64,000 nt of DNA. Origin: Ferruginibacter sp. Its GTDB lineage: Bacteria; Bacteroidota; Bacteroidia; Chitinophagales; Chitinophagaceae. Below the pieces are notes generated by a model. That model was not told the DNA's origin. It made no database searches and saw nothing but the letters and a program-made list of their open reading frames with translations. Shown one piece after another: positions 62,283 to 64,000 of the stretch. Position 1 is the stretch's first letter. The number at the start of each line of letters is the position of its first letter. The translations under genes were made by a program, and so were the position numbers. The stretch is from NCBI GenBank assembly GCA_014379625.1, contig JACMLJ010000095.1, positions 124,001 to 188,000 of the forward strand, read 5' to 3'.

Positions 62283-63254
62283 CTACTGCTGCTGTTGCAC
62301 CATCTGCAAATGCCTCCTGTACGAATTATCATCACCGGCGCCATCTTCTAATTTGCCGGTAACCACCTGGGTCGTTAATACAGATGAATCCGGCCTTGGT
62401 CCCGGCCCATCTTCACCGGATACAGATACACCCACTTCTAAAGTTTGCCTGGCAACTCCTTTGTAACTTCCCTTCACCGGGGAGCAATCGCTAAAGTTTC
62501 TGCCAATAGCCAGGCGAACATGCCTGTCATTCACCACGCAGTTGTTGGTAGGATCGAGACCCAGCCAGCCATAAAAAGGGATATATGCTTCTACCCATGC
62601 GTGGGTAGCGCCCTCACCACGAAGATCATTGTCATGGGGACAAACATAACCGCTTACATAACGGGCCGGGATGTTGAGTAAACGGAGCATCACCAGTAAC
62701 ATATGGGCAAAATCCTGGCATACACCGGCCCTTAATTTCCAGATCTCATCCAGCGTGGTTTCAACGCTTGTAATGCCTTTGATATAATCAAAATTATCAT
62801 ACACATAAGTATTTAATTGCTGAACAGCTACAAAAACTGAAACCGATTTATAAAATCCGGCATCCGCAATTTGTTTTACTTCCGGAAGTGCGTTAAAAAA
62901 TTCCTGTTTTAAAAAATCAATATAAGGCACAACATTACCTATTTGAATCAAATGGTCCCATTGCTGTTCAATGGCTATTTCATCAGTAGGGAATTTAATG
63001 GGTTTTGTGATCACCACCATATTAGAATCAATCCGCAATTGCGTGTGCGGCGAAATGTGCATGAATGAACCTACTTCATTTCCATAGTAGTCCCTGAATT
63101 GTTCTACAAAAGGCTCACCGGTGATTGTTATCCGCTGGCTTTGCACTTCCTGGTTTTCATCCTTTACCGGGTATAGCATGATCTGGTTGGCGCTGTCGCG
63201 TACGGGTTCGGGATAGGTATATTTTGTAACATGATGTATAAAAAATCGCGGCAT
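62283..63254 (-). CDS. Transglutaminase-like cysteine peptidase-type protein
   Basis: A 323-residue protein. The N-terminal beta-rich domain (FFIHHVTKYTYPEPVRDSANQIMLYPV) is the Bact_transglu_N domain. The transglutaminase core has C179 (RAGVCQDFAHMLLVML), H218 (GATHAWVEAYIPFYGW) and D234 (LGLDPTNN). The C-terminal VGVSVSGEDGPGP and a Gln-rich end follow. The family pairs with the alpha-E protein next to it and a permuted ATP-grasp protein in a peptide-modification gene set. Convergent with the response regulator gene. Confidence 0.9.
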   Translation of the reverse strand: MPRFFIHHVTKYTYPEPVRDSANQIMLYPVKDENQEVQSQRITITGEPFVEQFRDYYGNEVGSFMHISPHTQLRIDSNMVVITKPIKFPTDEIAIEQQWDHLIQIGNVVPYIDFLKQEFFNALPEVKQIADAGFYKSVSVFVAVQQLNTYVYDNFDYIKGITSVETTLDEIWKLRAGVCQDFAHMLLVMLRLLNIPARYVSGYVCPHDNDLRGEGATHAWVEAYIPFYGWLGLDPTNNCVVNDRHVRLAIGRNFSDCSPVKGSYKGVARQTLEVGVSVSGEDGPGPRPDSSVLTTQVVTGKLEDGAGDDNSYRRHLQMVQQQQ

Positions 63255-63318
63255 AATCAGATAGCTTTATTACTGGTTGTTAATAATTCATATTGGTTGG
63301 GGCAAATCTTCAAAAGTA

Positions 63319-63376
63319 AATGGTGAATGGTCAATGGTCAATTGTGAATTATTCTTCTTTCACCATTCCCGATTAA
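63319..63376. repeat. Dispersed ATGGTCA-type repeat, copy 2
   Basis: Contains the same 19-base core (63323-63341) as the copy near 55.0 kb and also a downstream ACCATTCCCG, so it can form a similar hairpin. Confidence 0.8.
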
Positions 63377-63398
63377 ATAAGGCTGATGCATACAAAAA

Positions 63399-64000
63399 TC
63401 ACGCATACGCGAAATAGTTATGGTTCAGCTTATCGCCAATATCAAACAGGCCTTTTTTGGTTTCATTTAGAAAAAGGTGTAACCCTTCGGCAACAATGGA
63501 ATCAGAAGTGGAAAATTTTACTTTGCTTTTTATTTTACCGATCATAAAATCTATCTGGTTAAAATCGGTTTTATTGTGCTCGTGTTTCACCCGTTCAAAA
63601 TACCGGTGTAACTGGTTAATGGAGTAAATTACAGAACGGGGAAACTGCTCATTTAAAACGATTTGTTCCACTACGTTTTTAGCTTCAAACCCGCCGCGGT
63701 AGGTCTTGAGGTACAATTCATAACCGGCAATGGACATTAAAAAGTATTTCCAGTAAGTGGTGTCAGTCGTTTTATCCATTTCATAATTCATATCACTGAA
63801 TTTTACATCCAGGATATCGGTTGACTGTATGGCCCTTTCCAAAAACTTACCAATATTGATAAAGGAATTACCCTCGCCCCTTGCCATGGTAACATCCGTG
63901 GTGCCAAAATAAAGTAACCCCTGTTTAATTAAATTATCCAGCAGGGTAATCGGGTCTTCATGCTGAAAGAGATCTGCCAGCTTATCCTGTCGTATGTTGT
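63399..64000 (-). CDS. Alpha-E domain protein, C-terminal part (5' end outside window)
   Basis: About 200 C-terminal residues of an alpha-E protein are visible. Reading on the minus strand the frame is open to the window edge (NIRQDKLADLFQHEDPITLL, then GLLYFGTTDVTMARGEGNSF); the first Met inside the window (63887) is not the start. The family signature is MARGEGNSFINIGKFLERA followed by helical segments. Alpha-E proteins are all-helical and accompany COG2308-type permuted ATP-grasp proteins and transglutaminases. Its partner should lie to the right. Confidence 0.88.
   Translation of the reverse strand, partial: NIRQDKLADLFQHEDPITLLDNLIKQGLLYFGTTDVTMARGEGNSFINIGKFLERAIQSTDILDVKFSDMNYEMDKTTDTTYWKYFLMSIAGYELYLKTYRGGFEAKNVVEQIVLNEQFPRSVIYSINQLHRYFERVKHEHNKTDFNQIDFMIGKIKSKVKFSTSDSIVAEGLHLFLNETKKGLFDIGDKLNHNYFAYA

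Overview
The window looks like chromosomal DNA of a low-GC Bacteroidota bacterium, most likely a Chitinophagaceae-type relative. The grounds are: TAnnTTTG-type -7 promoter elements with weak or absent Shine-Dalgarno sequences; signal peptides ending in AQ or with short lipoboxes; DUF2480, DUF2911 and DUF2007 proteins; LytS/LytTR two-component proteins with TPR sensors; and many lineage-typical hypothetical proteins. No rRNA, tRNA, CRISPR array, insertion sequence or prophage was recognised. Most of the window is ordinary core genome.

Layout. 1-12.4 kb: the end of a tag-like glycosylase gene overlapping an NadR-like kinase, then a long minus-strand series (CorA, NTF2-like lipoprotein, RhlE-type helicase, fasciclin lipoprotein, KdnB-type dehydrogenase, HD phosphohydrolase, MtgA, LysE-type exporter, DUF2480, PpiD-like foldase). 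13-21.5 kb: nadA, a 2OG-Fe oxygenase, a chromate transporter, feoA-nadD, ybeY, a repeat composite with an HNH-like gene, mnmG and a type II phosphomannose-isomerase-like cupin. 22-34 kb: DUF2911 protein, penicillin-acylase-like hydrolase, DUF1415, a second 2OG oxygenase, a Pif1/HRDC/HTH helicase, ssb, a beta-propeller protein and a zinc-ribbon methyltransferase.

34-40 kb is the most unusual part. Three tandem 62-residue paralogues lie downstream of a minus-strand cluster that encodes an ABC-type six-helix membrane protein without its ATPase, an ATP-grasp ligase fused to a SET methyltransferase domain, a second ATP-grasp ligase and a stand-alone SET protein. This looks like a small-molecule or peptide ligation and lysine-methylation pathway whose substrate cannot be read from the sequence.

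40-54 kb is again housekeeping: DUF3820, recA, a glycosyltransferase, aldo/keto reductase, inositol monophosphatase, thiL, S41 peptidase, omega-amidase, xseAB, recX, dnaN and a ParE-type toxin-antitoxin pair. 54-62.3 kb holds a prohibitin-like protein, an operon of two secreted proteins with a LytTR-only regulator, a CsgG-like protein, and a TPR-histidine kinase with its LytTR response regulator. The right edge carries a transglutaminase and the end of an alpha-E protein, the usual partners of a circularly permuted ATP-grasp protein that would lie outside the window.

Functional links: three NAD-related genes (nadR-like, nadA, nadD) and several DNA-repair or replication genes (tag, recA, recX, xseAB, dnaN, ssb, helicase) occur but are scattered rather than in shared operons.
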